DNA of 64,000 nucleotides from Thereva unica. Lineage: Eukaryota > Arthropoda > Insecta > Diptera > Therevidae. Below, piece by piece: positions 12,832 through 23,640 of the stretch. Below the pieces are notes generated by a model. That model was not told the DNA's origin. It searched no databases and saw nothing but the letters and a program-made list of their open reading frames with translations. The translations under genes and the position numbers were made by a program. The stretch is taken from NCBI GenBank assembly GCA_949987705.1, contig OX465286.1:3387445-3451444 (forward strand), written 5' to 3'. The first letter of the stretch is position 1, and each line of letters opens with the position of its first letter.

Positions 12832-15800
12832 ACCATTCATGGTTACCAAGATAATTGCCCGTTGTTTTCTTCGTCCTATACCTATACTTCGTCCTATATG
12901 ACGGGCTGGTAGTACAAAGGGTGAATCATGAGCTTTAGTTCTGCGTCATAAAAAAATCATATTCCTCGCCATTTCAACAAACAACCTGAAATCCTTTTCC
13001 CTTATCAATGTACCGAGGAAGGACATTTGTTTTCTGGGTTTGTGACCTTTTTTCCATGTTAAGTTGTTTACTTAATTGCGCGTTACTGAAAGCAATTAAA
13101 AAAATAATGCCCATACGTCTATGGTGAGGTGTGAGCCTCTGCTAAGACATTTCTGCATACTTAGGCTGCAATTTTTGCTGTTTTATTTTTGTTTTTCTTA
13201 TTTTTAACGAAAGAAATTGAAACAAAAATAAAACGAAAAAAGGGAAAAACACCGTGTACAATAAAACAATATTCACAAAAGGCTGCAAAAGGGTATAGAG
13301 GGAAGGGAATAATTAAGCCAGACGAGCAACACATTTGCGTGGTTGTGGGCTCCACTTGTTAAGAGTATGGTGTGGCTGTGGATGGATGATGTACCGAAGA
13401 AACGCCGCGCGGCCTTTATTTTTTATTTGGTATTATTTTATTTTTCCCTCCGTTTAGCGTGTTTAATCACAACAATAAAAAAGAAACGGGGCCCAAGTTG
13501 GAACAAGAAGCATCTCTTTTTTATTTAAATTTATTATTTTTGTTATTTGTGTAAGTGTATGCGACGAGGGTAGCAGGGCAAGAGAGGAGGCGCGGCGGCG
13601 GCGGCGAATGAGGCACAAAAATTGCAAGACCAAACACACACACACACACAGACAGCTCTGAATAAATCCATGTGGCAAAAAGGAAGTGATCTCTCGTTTT
13701 CGTCCTCAGTGTATACCCCTCCGCCGCAGGAGATTTAAAAATAAAAATAAAAAAATAAAAAACCCCAAATGAGGAATTTCTTATTCGTGATAGAAGTCCA
13801 TTAAGCCACCGATATGATACGGATTGGCGGGGTCTTGTTTTCTTAAAAATTTTGAAAAAATAAATCTTCGAGTTTTGTGGCTTGGCTTATATGTATAAAA
13901 TCACAAAAGAAAAATTGTGATCAAAAGATTTTTAATGAAAACATTAAGAATTTCTTTTTTTTATACGGGATGTATACGCTAAGTTTACAAAGCGGCCGGC
14001 TGTAGATAGGTTTTGGTTATAGACCGATTGAAAGGGGGGTTGTAACGGTTTAGCCGCTAGGGCGCATTGAAGTTTTCTTTTTAGAATTTTGCACATCACC
14101 CTGTATTTCTCTAACCCTATGACCTATTTTCATGAATAAGGTATCAGTGGACGCAGAATATTCCCACCTAGGGGTTCCACCCTACCAACTTCCAAAGTTA
14201 TGAGCCATCGAAGTAAAAATTTTGATTTTTTTTTCTAACAAAAATGTCATCTTCAACTACCCTTTTCACCTACAACTACGACTTTATAGCCCTCTACACT
14301 AGACCCTACACTAGAAACCCTCCAAACTGTTCATTCCATATACCTTAAAACACAAATTTTGAACTACACTCCAAACAGCCCTAAAAACGCTGAACTACAC
14401 ATTTTCAAAAACTAAAAAAAAGGAACAATCAAAAAATTCACAAAATCGTATTAAAATAAAGCCAAAACCTTAAACGTATCAATTATCACAAAAAAAAACT
14501 ATCAAATAAATCAATCAATCAGTTGTTCAGTCAACATAATACCCTACAAGAGCCGATCATGGCATGCTTCACAAAATCCAGGCAACAAGATCAATACGAA
14601 AAAAAAGAGATCAACACACAAAACCAGAGGAAAAAAAACATATAATAAAAGAACACCTCAGAAGCTGAAGGGTCCTCCTTATAGAGGAGAGTAAGTATAT
14701 TAAGGTGTATGCGCGCGCACCCATGACACACACGTGGTATAAATCCAACGAGCAACAACAACAAAAACGGAAACAACTGATCGATAACAAGTGCTACATC
14801 AGGTCAAGATCACTGCCTTAATATAAATTGTATATCTGGATATGGTGAGATGGGGTTTCTTTGGACCTTTTTGGGTATAGTGGTGTGGAAGAAGAAGCGA
14901 TAACCACAGAAAAAAAATCATATATCAACTTTGATCCTTGAATTCTGACACACAAAAAAAGGGATGCAAAATTTGTTTGCCTTGTTGCGATCGTATGCAG
15001 ATCGTTTGTATTTTTTTTTTGTCAAGGGGAGGGTGTAAAGTGGGATAAAGATTCTGCGCTTGTTGTTTGTGTGGTTGTGTATATCCCTAGACCTATCATT
15101 TTCAAATATTTGAAAGATCAGTCAGATTGATCGAGTGTGTCCAACTGTTTAAGATGACAACAAACAACATATAAAATATTTAACAAAAAAAAACAATACA
15201 AGTGATCATACAGTCGTCGTTGTGCATGGTATCAATTCTCTCCCAGGTTGATGTTGGACAGTTAAACATCTTAAATCAAGATATGTAACCTGTGGATGGG
15301 CATATAAGATATATTGAGATCAAAATTTCTCGGACGGAAAGATCACCAGAGCAACAAGTGATCCGGTCAGTGGTCCCCTTTTGTTATACATATATACTAG
15401 TGTGTGTTTATATCTGTATATATATAGAAGTGTAGTTGCTACTTTTAGTATAAGACAATGATGATCGCCGTCGTCATCATCATACATATATATCGGTTGG
15501 TAGATCGAGAGATGGGGGCACAAAACGAGTGCCAAGGACCTGGTGCCTTGCTGGACTGATCGTACATATAAATGCTGGAACTGATCGTATAACTGAATGG
15601 AGATTCCACTGATGATCATTCTTGTTAAAGAGTTTGCACGGGTTTTGTTTTGAAAGAGATGATGTTAACCGGAGTAGACGGTATTTTATACAACGCCGGG
15701 TTCTCGGGGATATATCAAGCAGTTTAAGAAAATGAAAATGGAGAGAGAGAGAGAAAGAGAGATGATAATCAAAAGACACACACAGAGAATGAGAGATAGA

Positions 15801-18800
15801 CAGAGAGAGAGAGAGAGAAATATGTGGTGGCATCATCATGCAACACACAAACCATAGGCATGCAATCAAACAGATGCATCTGCCGTAAACAGAGACAGGT
15901 TCACAAGATACAAGATAAATCAACAACGAAAAATTAAGAAAACTGTGTATAGTAAAGGATATGTGAGCGCGGGGTGGACGGGGGGAATTTAAGGGTGCAA
16001 TCAGATCAAAAGATAACAAAAAACAGAAAAGCAAAAAAAAGAAGAAAGATATTCTTCCTTCATTCTGCATCAAAAGAAGGTAAAATAATACTTGAGAAGT
16101 TTTTCGAAGTCTTTAAAGATAACTCATTCCGATATCTTTTCTGAACTTGAGTTTAAACTGAACTTGAGTTTAAAAAATAAAATTAAAAAAAATCGATTTC
16201 TTTTAAAAAGTGTTATGTATATGTATATAGAGATACTAAATTAGGAGAGTGGATATCTCGAAGATGGTTTACAGTTTTTGAACACAGGACACCAAAAAAA
16301 TGAAACAGAAAAAAAAATGTGTACAACAACAGGAATCTTAAATGCTTAAAACATTGACAAAAACAGCGTAAAAAGTGCATACACTATATCTAACCGTGAG
16401 AAAGGAGAAAGACACTACGCGGAAGGTCTCTGTATTTTTAAGCCTTGAGATAAAAACCACGAGACCGATAATCAAATCCCTTTTCAATGCGAAAATTGTT
16501 GTAATTTTTTTTTTTTTGGTGTATGTTTCCTCTCCTTTTTTTTTGGTAAGCAGTTCAAGATTAAGAAGAATTTTTTGTTTTATTTTATAAGAAAAAAAAA
16601 GAAAGAAAGCAATTGCCAACAAAAAAAAATACAGCATCTGTTGTGTGGATTAAAAGTTTAAAGTTAAAAAAAAATTAGAAGAAAAAAAACTGAGGAAACA
16701 TGTAAATTTTTAACTGATCTTAGGAAATGGTAAAAGACAACTACTATACACAGTCGTCGACTAACGATAGACCGCCCAGTATAGTATATATAGATTTACA
16801 TAGTATATAGTATATGCTGCAAGATCTTTTACCGATCTTCAACCGATCGCGAATAGCACAAAGTATACATCTTTACCATTAAGCATTGTGCGCATACCTT
16901 CTGTTTTAATGTTGAAATGTGTTGCTGTACACGTCCCCGTGGATCTTAGTAAGATAAAACATTATAAAAACAGCTCTCTTCACCCTCAACTTGTAGACAA
17001 AAGTCTTTTGCGCATGCTTATCTCGCTCTCACTCTCAGGGGACAGGGGTTGGGTTAATTTACTCCTTTTAAAAGATCTCTTTAGCGTTTATCTTACTTTT
17101 ATTATTCATTTATTTATTTTTTACTTTTTTTTTGCTGTTGTTATATTGGTCTCGTATTTTATTATTTCTAGGGATGGTTGCTGCGTTCAGTACTTAAAAG
17201 ACTAAACTTCCTCCCCACCGTTGTAACCAACACACAAAAAAAATCGCGAAAAAAACACATACTCGACATTTATAGGCCTACTGTAGTTATATAAATACTC
17301 TATTCTCTATATTCAAGCCCTTTTACCACAGTCGCGAACTTAATTAATTAATTCCCTATTATCACGCAATATCTTGGTTTTCAATGACGTTGATTCTTTT
17401 TTTTTTGTTCTTTCTTTCTTATGTTTTGCGATTCTCTCTCGTTGGTGTGTAGAGTTTCTGCGATACAGTCACTCTTTACAAGGCCCCAGTGGGATATACA
17501 TACTTTTAAATTACACTAGCAAAAACACAATAAAATCAACAAAAAAAAAATATGTATATAAAAAATAAAAAGAAGACCCAACATTCTCAAGATCAATAGA
17601 TTAAAAGGATATGTTAAAAGATAAACGAAACATACACAAAACCAAAAAAAAAACTCCTCAAGGAAGAAAACGTTGGACTAGTCTTAATTCCTTTTTTTTA
17701 ATACTCCTATTCTTCTAGATTCCACTTAACACTAACCAACATAAAATACAAAAAAAACAACAACAACAAACAAGCATTAAATTTCACCATTGGGGGGTTA
17801 ATTGTCGTCTATAGCCTCTGCCTATTACATATTCTGAAACAGGGTGAAAAGAATCGAAAGGGTTACACAGCAAAAGGTGGTAAGATTATTAATATGAAAA
17901 TGAATTATTCATTCATTCATTTCTTTTACTTCTTACATATGTATGTACACAATAATATTTGATTGTTGTTGGTCGACGGTATATGTTTTGTCATAAAAGG
18001 ACAACCCAAAGAATATGTGTGCGTGTGTGTGTGGGGGTTATAAATCTATTGGCTAACAAGTTATAAGGGGTCCCTACTCGACTCTATTCCCATATACAAT
18101 ATATAGGTACATATATACCCTACCCCAATTACTGGCGAATTTCAATTACCATTTTGAATATATACATATCTATATATAGCATTGTGGTACACATATGGTC
18201 TATTTATACATACATATACATATTGTTTAGGTCAAAATAAAAGGGCGTGTTACTTTTAAAGCATATTTTGACTTGAAAACATTTATTAATTACCATCCCC
18301 CTAAAAGCCAGTTAAATTGATGAGGGTTAATGCTGAAGGTGTGAAATTTTTTTATTTTTTTTTTATTTTATTATCATCAACCCTCTTTTTTCACGCTTCT
18401 CCATTGTCTAGTCATAAATAAATTGTTGATATATGATTTAAAAACGAAGGTGTGAATTTAATCAGAATCTTATCTAATCCTTGCCCCACCACCTTTTTTC
18501 ACACAAAAACAAAAACTAGTTTTGTATTGAACATACATATATTAACATGCCAATTATTAGTTGTGACAAGTCACAAGCAAGTATGACAAGAATTATGTTG
18601 TGACAGATCAGATGTTTCGGATTCTCAGTGAAAAGTCACAACAGTCATGACAAGAAGTCTACCACAACTTGATTCAGAAAAGACATTTTGGGTGTCTCTG
18701 GTCTATACTCTAATATGTCAACGGAGGTTTGTGGTTGATCTCACTGAGACAATCCATAAATGCACCCGCAATACACCTCCTCAAACTGGCCGAGGCATAT

Positions 18801-19013
18801 CTTCAGTCTATTATTCAAGTATAAATTTGAATGACTTGCCTCGTTCGTGAATCATTAAGAATGTCGCCTTTGTCCCCTCGAGGGAAAACTCATTGCTATC
18901 CGATAGTGGGAAAAAAGAGGCTGAAAATTTTGCGAATTTCGGCATTTCGAATGGTTTATAGCTGCGGCGGTGTCGAAAGCTTTATATTTTTAAACGCGAT
19001 TGTAGATTTATTT
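12832..19013. other. Long non-coding stretch upstream of the coding exons
   Basis: No protein family is recognisable. Low-complexity features include a GGC run near 13594-13608, CA repeats near 13633-13651, GA repeats near 15740-15820, TATATA patches near 15415 and 16770-16815, and ATAC/TACATA patches at 18100-18230. 13980-14220 contains ACCCTGTATTTCTC and other sequence that looks transposon-derived but cannot be named. 5' untranslated exons of the SoxD gene could lie here; I found no convincing donor tied to the acceptor at 20209. Confidence 0.45.
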
Positions 19014-19094
19014 CCCAAGCGGTTCCCCAACTCAGTATTAATCACGCCCAATGCTGCTTGACCTTCATAATCGAACGAGTATTGAGTGTGCTAA
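19014..19094 (-). repeat. 5S rRNA-derived repeat, copy 3
   Basis: The reverse complement carries CGTTCGATTATGAAGGTC, AAGCAGCATTGGGCGTG and GGGGAACCGCTTGGG, again in 5S order. The upstream leader (about 19095-19125) shares a CAATTA...GTGACCC pattern with copies 1 and 2. It is more diverged than copy 2 in the 5' third. Confidence 0.55.
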
Positions 19095-19195
19095 ATGTAA
19101 AGGGTCACAAACATACTATAATTGCCTGAAATATGAAGGATGTCACTTGGGGTCCTCATCGGGAATCTATGAGGAAATCGCTCTTTCGACCTACT

Positions 19196-19267
19196 CCTCA
19201 TTTGCTACGATTCCGTAGATCAAGCAGGATTGGACGTAGTTAGTGCTTAGCTGGGGGACTGCTTGGG
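19196..19267 (+). repeat. 5S rRNA-derived repeat, copy 4 (3' half)
   Basis: This is the only plus-strand copy. It contains GATCAAGCAGGATTGGACG, TAGTTAGTGCTTAGCTGGG and GACTGCTTGGG, the C-box half of a 5S gene. A T-rich TTCTTCTCTTC follows. The 5' half is not recognisable. It lies about 100 bp from copy 3 in inverted orientation. Confidence 0.55.
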
Positions 19268-19357
19268 TTCTTCTCTTCTAGGCTTGGAAAATGAGATGGT
19301 TCGCAACCCAATAGACTTTACTGCGATCGTTAAGATACATAGGATCTGGAAACTTGG

Positions 19358-19690
19358 TTATCTTGCATTATCGTCGAAGTTGTATGAGTTACACAGAGTA
19401 CTGTCATCAGCAAAGCTGTGAAATAGATTCGATTGAAGCAAAAGCAGACCTTTTATAAAAATTTGAAAAAGAGCAGGTGATAAAATTGACCCTTGAGGGA
19501 CACCGGCAGAAATGGTGTAAGGCTGAAATTTGACGCCATCCAAAACTACCTTGAATGAACGGCTGGAAAGAAAATTCTTGATCCACTTCTTTAGAACTGG
19601 GGGGGGGGGGGAGTTGAATACCAAAGAGCTTGGAATTTACCTAGCAAAGCAGTGTGCTAAAATGTTATATGTATCGATCAAATTTCAACT
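19358..19690 (-). mobile_element. Jockey-like LINE reverse transcriptase fragment
   Basis: An 88-codon minus-strand frame (19358-19624) has WIKNFLSSRSFKVVLDG, then AGVPQGSILSPALFQIF, then HSFADDSTLCNS. These are palm blocks of a jockey-type RT including the catalytic FADD. The upstream continuation (19625-19690) is frame-broken and contains a run of G that turns into a proline stretch at the fracture. Neither endonuclease nor RNase H is attached. It is a truncated relic. Confidence 0.75.
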
Positions 19691-20189
19691 AAACTACGAG
19701 TATATCTCTCGTCATAAGCTCGAGGTTTAATCTATTTACTAAATCATTTTTCAATTAAAATTTCTCTCTATATATTCTCAAATTTCTTATCATCATAAGA
19801 CTAGTGTGGCGCCCCCACCCCCACCCAAAAACTATATTTCAAATTAGTTTCCTCTTCTGTCTAGAAAAAAATACTCTTAAAACTCATGTAAAAATTAAAT
19901 TTTAATTAAATACAATTTGAACTTCATCTGGAGGCAATGAAGTAAATGTAATTTCCTTTTTAATTTAAATATAGAAATTAAATATAATATGTATGTATGT
20001 GTGTGCCTCTTAAAGTTGAGGAGACATACCAACAATTTTCCTATCCTGTTTCTTTTTTTTGTAATATACCCTTTTTTTGTATTAATTTTGTGGTTTGGTA
20101 TTTTATTTATATTTTTTCGTTTCAATTACATTATTTTTGAAAATTACACAAGAAATATTTTAATTGAAGAAAGAAAAACAATTTTTTCC

Positions 20190-20213
20190 CCTTTTTTTGA
20201 TATTTCCAGCATA
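20190..20213 (+). promoter_or_regulatory. Splice acceptor and start context of the first coding exon
   Basis: A pyrimidine-rich tract ends in TATTTCCAG at 20209, followed by CATA and then the ATG at 20214. A acceptor so close to the start means the 5' untranslated region is split and at least one upstream exon exists. The base at -3 of the ATG is A, a favourable initiation context. Confidence 0.75.
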
Positions 20214-20843
20214 ATGTCATCAAAACGAAAATCGCCTCCGAATAAATTTGAAGGAGGTGGTTCAACGCCAACAATAGCAATATCATCATCAATTAATAAT
20301 AGTTATTCACCAACATTACCACAAAATTTATCATCAACAGCAACAACAACAATATCACAAGCATTATCGATTAATTCATCAACAGATAATTTATTATCAT
20401 CAACAGAGGAATGTAGTACTATGTCACATGGTTGTAGTAGTAATAATAATGAAAGGAATCATACAAATCAACAACAACAGCAACAACAACAACAGTATTC
20501 ACATAATAATTCACCAACATCAGAAATATATGGTTCTGAATTAGATTTAGATGATAGTCATCGAAGCATAACACCAGCTAGTGATAATGGTGATTATAAT
20601 ATACGTTCAGCATTTAGTGGTGATAATAATATAAGTGTTGTTGGTGATAATAATTTAGCTGGACCAAGCTATCATCATCATAATAGTAATATTAGTAATA
20701 TTAAAATAGAGGATGGTGCTGATGATGATAATGTTGATATTATTGATGATGGTTGTGATGGTAATACTAGTGATAATGAAAGACGCTGCTTAAATGATAC
20801 TACATCAATAGCTGGATCTGACGAAGAGCATGATCCATTTACG
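20214..20843 (+). CDS. SoxD-family transcription factor, first coding exon (residues 1-210)
   Basis: N-terminal part of a SoxD (SOX5/6/13-like; Drosophila Sox102F) transcription factor, expected to be nuclear. The start MSSKRKSPP resembles the MSSKR.SP start of vertebrate SOX5, and the assignment rests mainly on exon 3. The exon is rich in Ser, Thr and Asn, with a nine-residue Gln tract at about 86-94, a His-rich HHHN patch, and an acidic Asp-rich segment at about 167-180. IKIE at 163-166 fits the SUMO consensus (hydrophobic-Lys-X-Glu). The exon is exactly 210 codons and ends at ACG before a GTAAGA donor, so the intron is phase 0. The frame stays open a short way into the intron, which is not coding. 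The HMG domain is not here. The ATG at 20214 was chosen over the upstream in-frame ATG at 19989 because that one precedes the splice acceptor. Confidence 0.85.
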
Positions 20844-21099
20844 GTAAGACTTTTATATATACATATTATATTGTAGTTATTTTTTTATTAATTTAATTTT
20901 TAATTTTTTTCATAAATTTTTGTGGATATGTGTATGTTAAAACTGCTTTTATTTCATTTTTTTTTTTCATTTTATATGCATTGTTGAAAATATATTTTTT
21001 TTAACAATATACTACATTCCCCAATGATAAATCCTATGTATATTTTTAAACCAAACAGAAAATACTAATAGCGAAATTTTTACTTGTCTATAATTACAG
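20844..21099 (+). other. SoxD intron 1 (256 bp, phase 0)
   Basis: Starts GTAAGA and ends TAATTACAG. It is AT-rich with T runs. The joined flanking exons keep one frame. I see nothing else in it. Confidence 0.85.
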
Positions 21100-22019
21100 A
21101 TACAGTCACAATATGACCCACCAGATTATATAAAGCAAGAATTTCTACAACATCAACAACAGAAGCAACAACAATTACTACATAATGATGATTGTACATC
21201 ATCGCCGCCAGTGAAACGTTCTAAAAATAATAATAATAAATTAACAAAAAGTATAAATAATAATAATAATAATATTAATAGTATATATGGTTTACAAAAT
21301 AGTAAAATAAATAAATATGAAAGTTATGATAATGTTGTTGATGATACAATACAACAATTACAACAACAACAACAGCAGCAGCAGCAGCAGCAACGTGATG
21401 AAATTAACAATTATCGTAGATCAAATACACCAAATCATACAACACAATTAGGACATTTACATCAACAACAGCAACAAGATACAAAGCAACAGCAGCCAAA
21501 TTCAGATGCACAAAATTATAGTATCCAACAACATCAACAACAACAACAGCAACAGCAAATATTATTAAATTTAAATGGGAATACAACAAATAATAATGAT
21601 AATAATGGAAATTTATTAATTAATAATAATAATAATAATAGTAAAGTTATAAATCGGCAGTCATCACAATCACCGCATCAGCAGCAACTGCAACATATTC
21701 ATCACCATCAATCGCAATTATTACAAAAGCAACAACACCAGCAGCAACAAAGTAATAATAATAATAATAATAATAATTTTTGTAGTAGTAATTTATATAA
21801 TAACGGTAGTTGCAATAATAATAATAATAATAGTAATAGTAATAATAATAATAACGGTAGTTCAACAACAAGTAGTTTAAGTGCAAATATAAGTGGCCAA
21901 CAATCAGCGTCTAAACGTACAATGGATGATGTTGTTAAAAGGCTTACAAATAAAATGAAAAGTAATTCAGTTACGGATGTTCGACAACCACCAAATTCAT
22001 CATCGCCAGCTAATTTTAG
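21100..22019 (+). CDS. SoxD-family transcription factor, second coding exon (residues 211-517)
   Basis: Continues the SoxD protein. It starts IQSQYDPPDYIKQEF; IKQE at 221-224 is a second SUMO-type motif. Most of the exon is a low-complexity linker of Gln and Asn: an 11-residue Gln run at about 298-308, several Gln/His clusters, and long Asn runs written almost only with AAT. Near the end KRTMDDVVKRLTNKMKS (482-498) resembles the conserved DVV..LK..K block that precedes the coiled coil in SOX5/6. The exon is 920 nt and ends TTTAG before GTGAGT, so the last codon is split (phase 2) and is completed as Ser by exon 3. The apparent stop TGA after AGG is inside the donor. The mixed CAA/CAG and AAT tracts make length polymorphism likely. 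Confidence 0.85.
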
Positions 22020-22699
22020 GTGAGTTATATTTTATTTAATTTTAATTTTACTTCATTCATTATTAGAATGACGAAAATAACAAAATCTAGTCCAAAAATT
22101 TATTTTTGTTTGCCTATCTTTGTACATTTTCTAAACAACTTAAGGCGGCTCCATACTCACGCCGTGAACACCCGCGAATAAGCGCGAATGCAAGTGTGGG
22201 GGTGGGTTTCGTGCCTAGTTCGCCCGTTGCTTTCAGGTCTGACTGGATACGTTCACGTTGAAATTCACGGCTTGAGACTGAATAGAAGTTCAGATCTTCA
22301 GGCATAAACTGACTATAAATACCCACACACACAAAAAGATTTTTTTCAGTTTTCTTGGATTGCAGACCCCATCTAGTTGGCGGCCGGGAAGGTGTGTGGC
22401 GATATTTGGATTCAAGGCAAAAACTTTCAGGCCACGGCCTGTCGTCGACCTGTGTGTGAAAGCGGGTCTTATAATATGGCGAAATTCTATACAAAAATGC
22501 GTATGCCAGAAAGTATATCATATTATCTCACCAAGGGGGAGGAGGGCGTGGGGTCGGAAAATCCCAAAAATCGCCTCACGTAATTTATTTACGACCCTTA
22601 ACAAAGTAAGCGCGTAAGCGGCTGCCCTAGACGTACAAGGTGCCTCCTATAATATAGCGAATACAGTAATCCATGAGGGAGTTAGGGGTGGGGGCAACG
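22020..22699 (+). other. Start of SoxD intron 2 (22020-44003, about 22 kb)
   Basis: Begins with a consensus GTGAGT donor. Positions 22140-22620 are GC-richer than their surroundings and look like a transposon remnant (CGGCTCCATACTCACGCCG near 22145), but I did not find a matching inverted terminus. No exon is recognisable. Confidence 0.6.
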
Positions 22700-23640
22700 C
22701 TTGGCCGATGGACAGCTATCCGCTGCAAACCAGAAAGATTCTTACGGATCTTGGAAGCTGTAAAATCACCAAAAAGGTTAGTAGATACGCAAACCACAGG
22801 GAGGAGTGCTGTCCTTTTTGTTATGGAACAAGGAACTAAAATGACTTAGTAATTTTAGTTTCTGGTAAATACCTACACGTAATAAGATTGCGGAAAGAGC
22901 ATTACCAGCGTTAACCGATGGTAAGAGACAAAAGCTTGTGGTCTGGGTGCTAACCCTGAAAAGATACTGTTCAGTACAAGATGAGTATTAGATGGAGTAG
23001 CCTCGACGTTCAAGTACCTAGTTGTTATAATTGATCCTAAACTGAACTGCAGACCCAATATTGAGGAAAAAGTTAGGGGGTGCTATAGGTTAGGTTAGGT
23101 TAACCTAACCTAACCTAGGGGGTGCTATACTCATGCCATAAAATGCTTGGGAAACAATGGACACTTCAGCCACGACTGATGCTATAGATGTCCTCCTAGA
23201 TCTCTATACTAAGTACCTAGCGTCTTGTAGCGCGGTCAAATTCAAAGAAAAAGAAAATAGGAACCGGGAAAAAGCCATACTGATCTAGCAACATACATGG
23301 TATATTTGACAGAGGGTTGATCCCTACCAGGGACTACATAAACCCCAAATTGGAGCCCAGCAAAAAAGTTCAAAGCCAAAACTCCAATAAGGCCGAGAGT
23401 GTGGAAAGCAGATATCGACAGGTAATCTACACAGACGGTACAAAGAGGAGCTTGGGAGTAGGTGCCGCAGTCTTCTCTGAATCATGTTGATCTACAGGCA
23501 AAATATGTCGGTTCCCGAACGGATCCATTGTCTTCCAATCAGAAATGCTGGTAATCTAAAAGGCTTGTCAACTAGTGAGAGAAGCTAGTCTAAGAGCTCT
23601 GTAAGAAGCCAGATGTTTGATGTCGTGACGGTCCGAAAGG
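22700..23640 (+). mobile_element. Decayed R1/I-type LINE: reverse transcriptase C-terminus and RNase H
   Basis: Plus-strand frames give the end of an RT: a region resembling VKYLGVILDPKLNWRPNIEEKV (22998-23072, with frame breaks), followed after the insertion at 23088 by the THAIKCLGK/QWTL segment. Further on, VIYTDGTKRSLGVGAAVFSE (23420-23480) and a FQSEML segment near 23538 mark an RNase H domain. Several stops and frameshifts are present, so it is dead. It is an old insertion in SoxD intron 2. Confidence 0.7.
23088..23115. repeat. 28-bp telomere-like palindrome inserted in a LINE, with 14-bp target duplication
   Basis: GGTTAGGTTAGGTT is followed immediately by its exact reverse complement, with no loop. 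On both sides lies the same 14-mer TAGGGGGTGCTATA (23074-23087 and 23116-23129). Removing the palindrome and one 14-mer restores a continuous LINE frame (EEKVRGCYTHAIKCLG), so this is an insertion and not LINE sequence. The motif matches the arthropod telomere repeat TTAGG. Confidence 0.85.

Noticed and set aside
15480..16073. 197-codon minus-strand open frame
   Set aside because: It reads through GA microsatellite and A-rich DNA, producing Ser/Leu/Phe-rich low-complexity protein with no conserved motif; it is an artefact of a purine-rich strand.
19989..20213. Upstream in-frame extension of the SoxD start (ATG at 19989)
   Set aside because: A clear splice acceptor (pyrimidine tract then CAG at 20209) separates it from the coding exon, and the extension is hydrophobic intron translation. 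MSSKRK at 20214 matches the SoxD family start.
21647..21886. Minus-strand Tyr-rich open frame
   Set aside because: It is the complement of the AAT/CAA tracts of SoxD exon 2.
22140..22620. hAT-like MITE starting CGGCTCCATACTCACGCCG
   Set aside because: No matching inverted end or target duplication could be found nearby.
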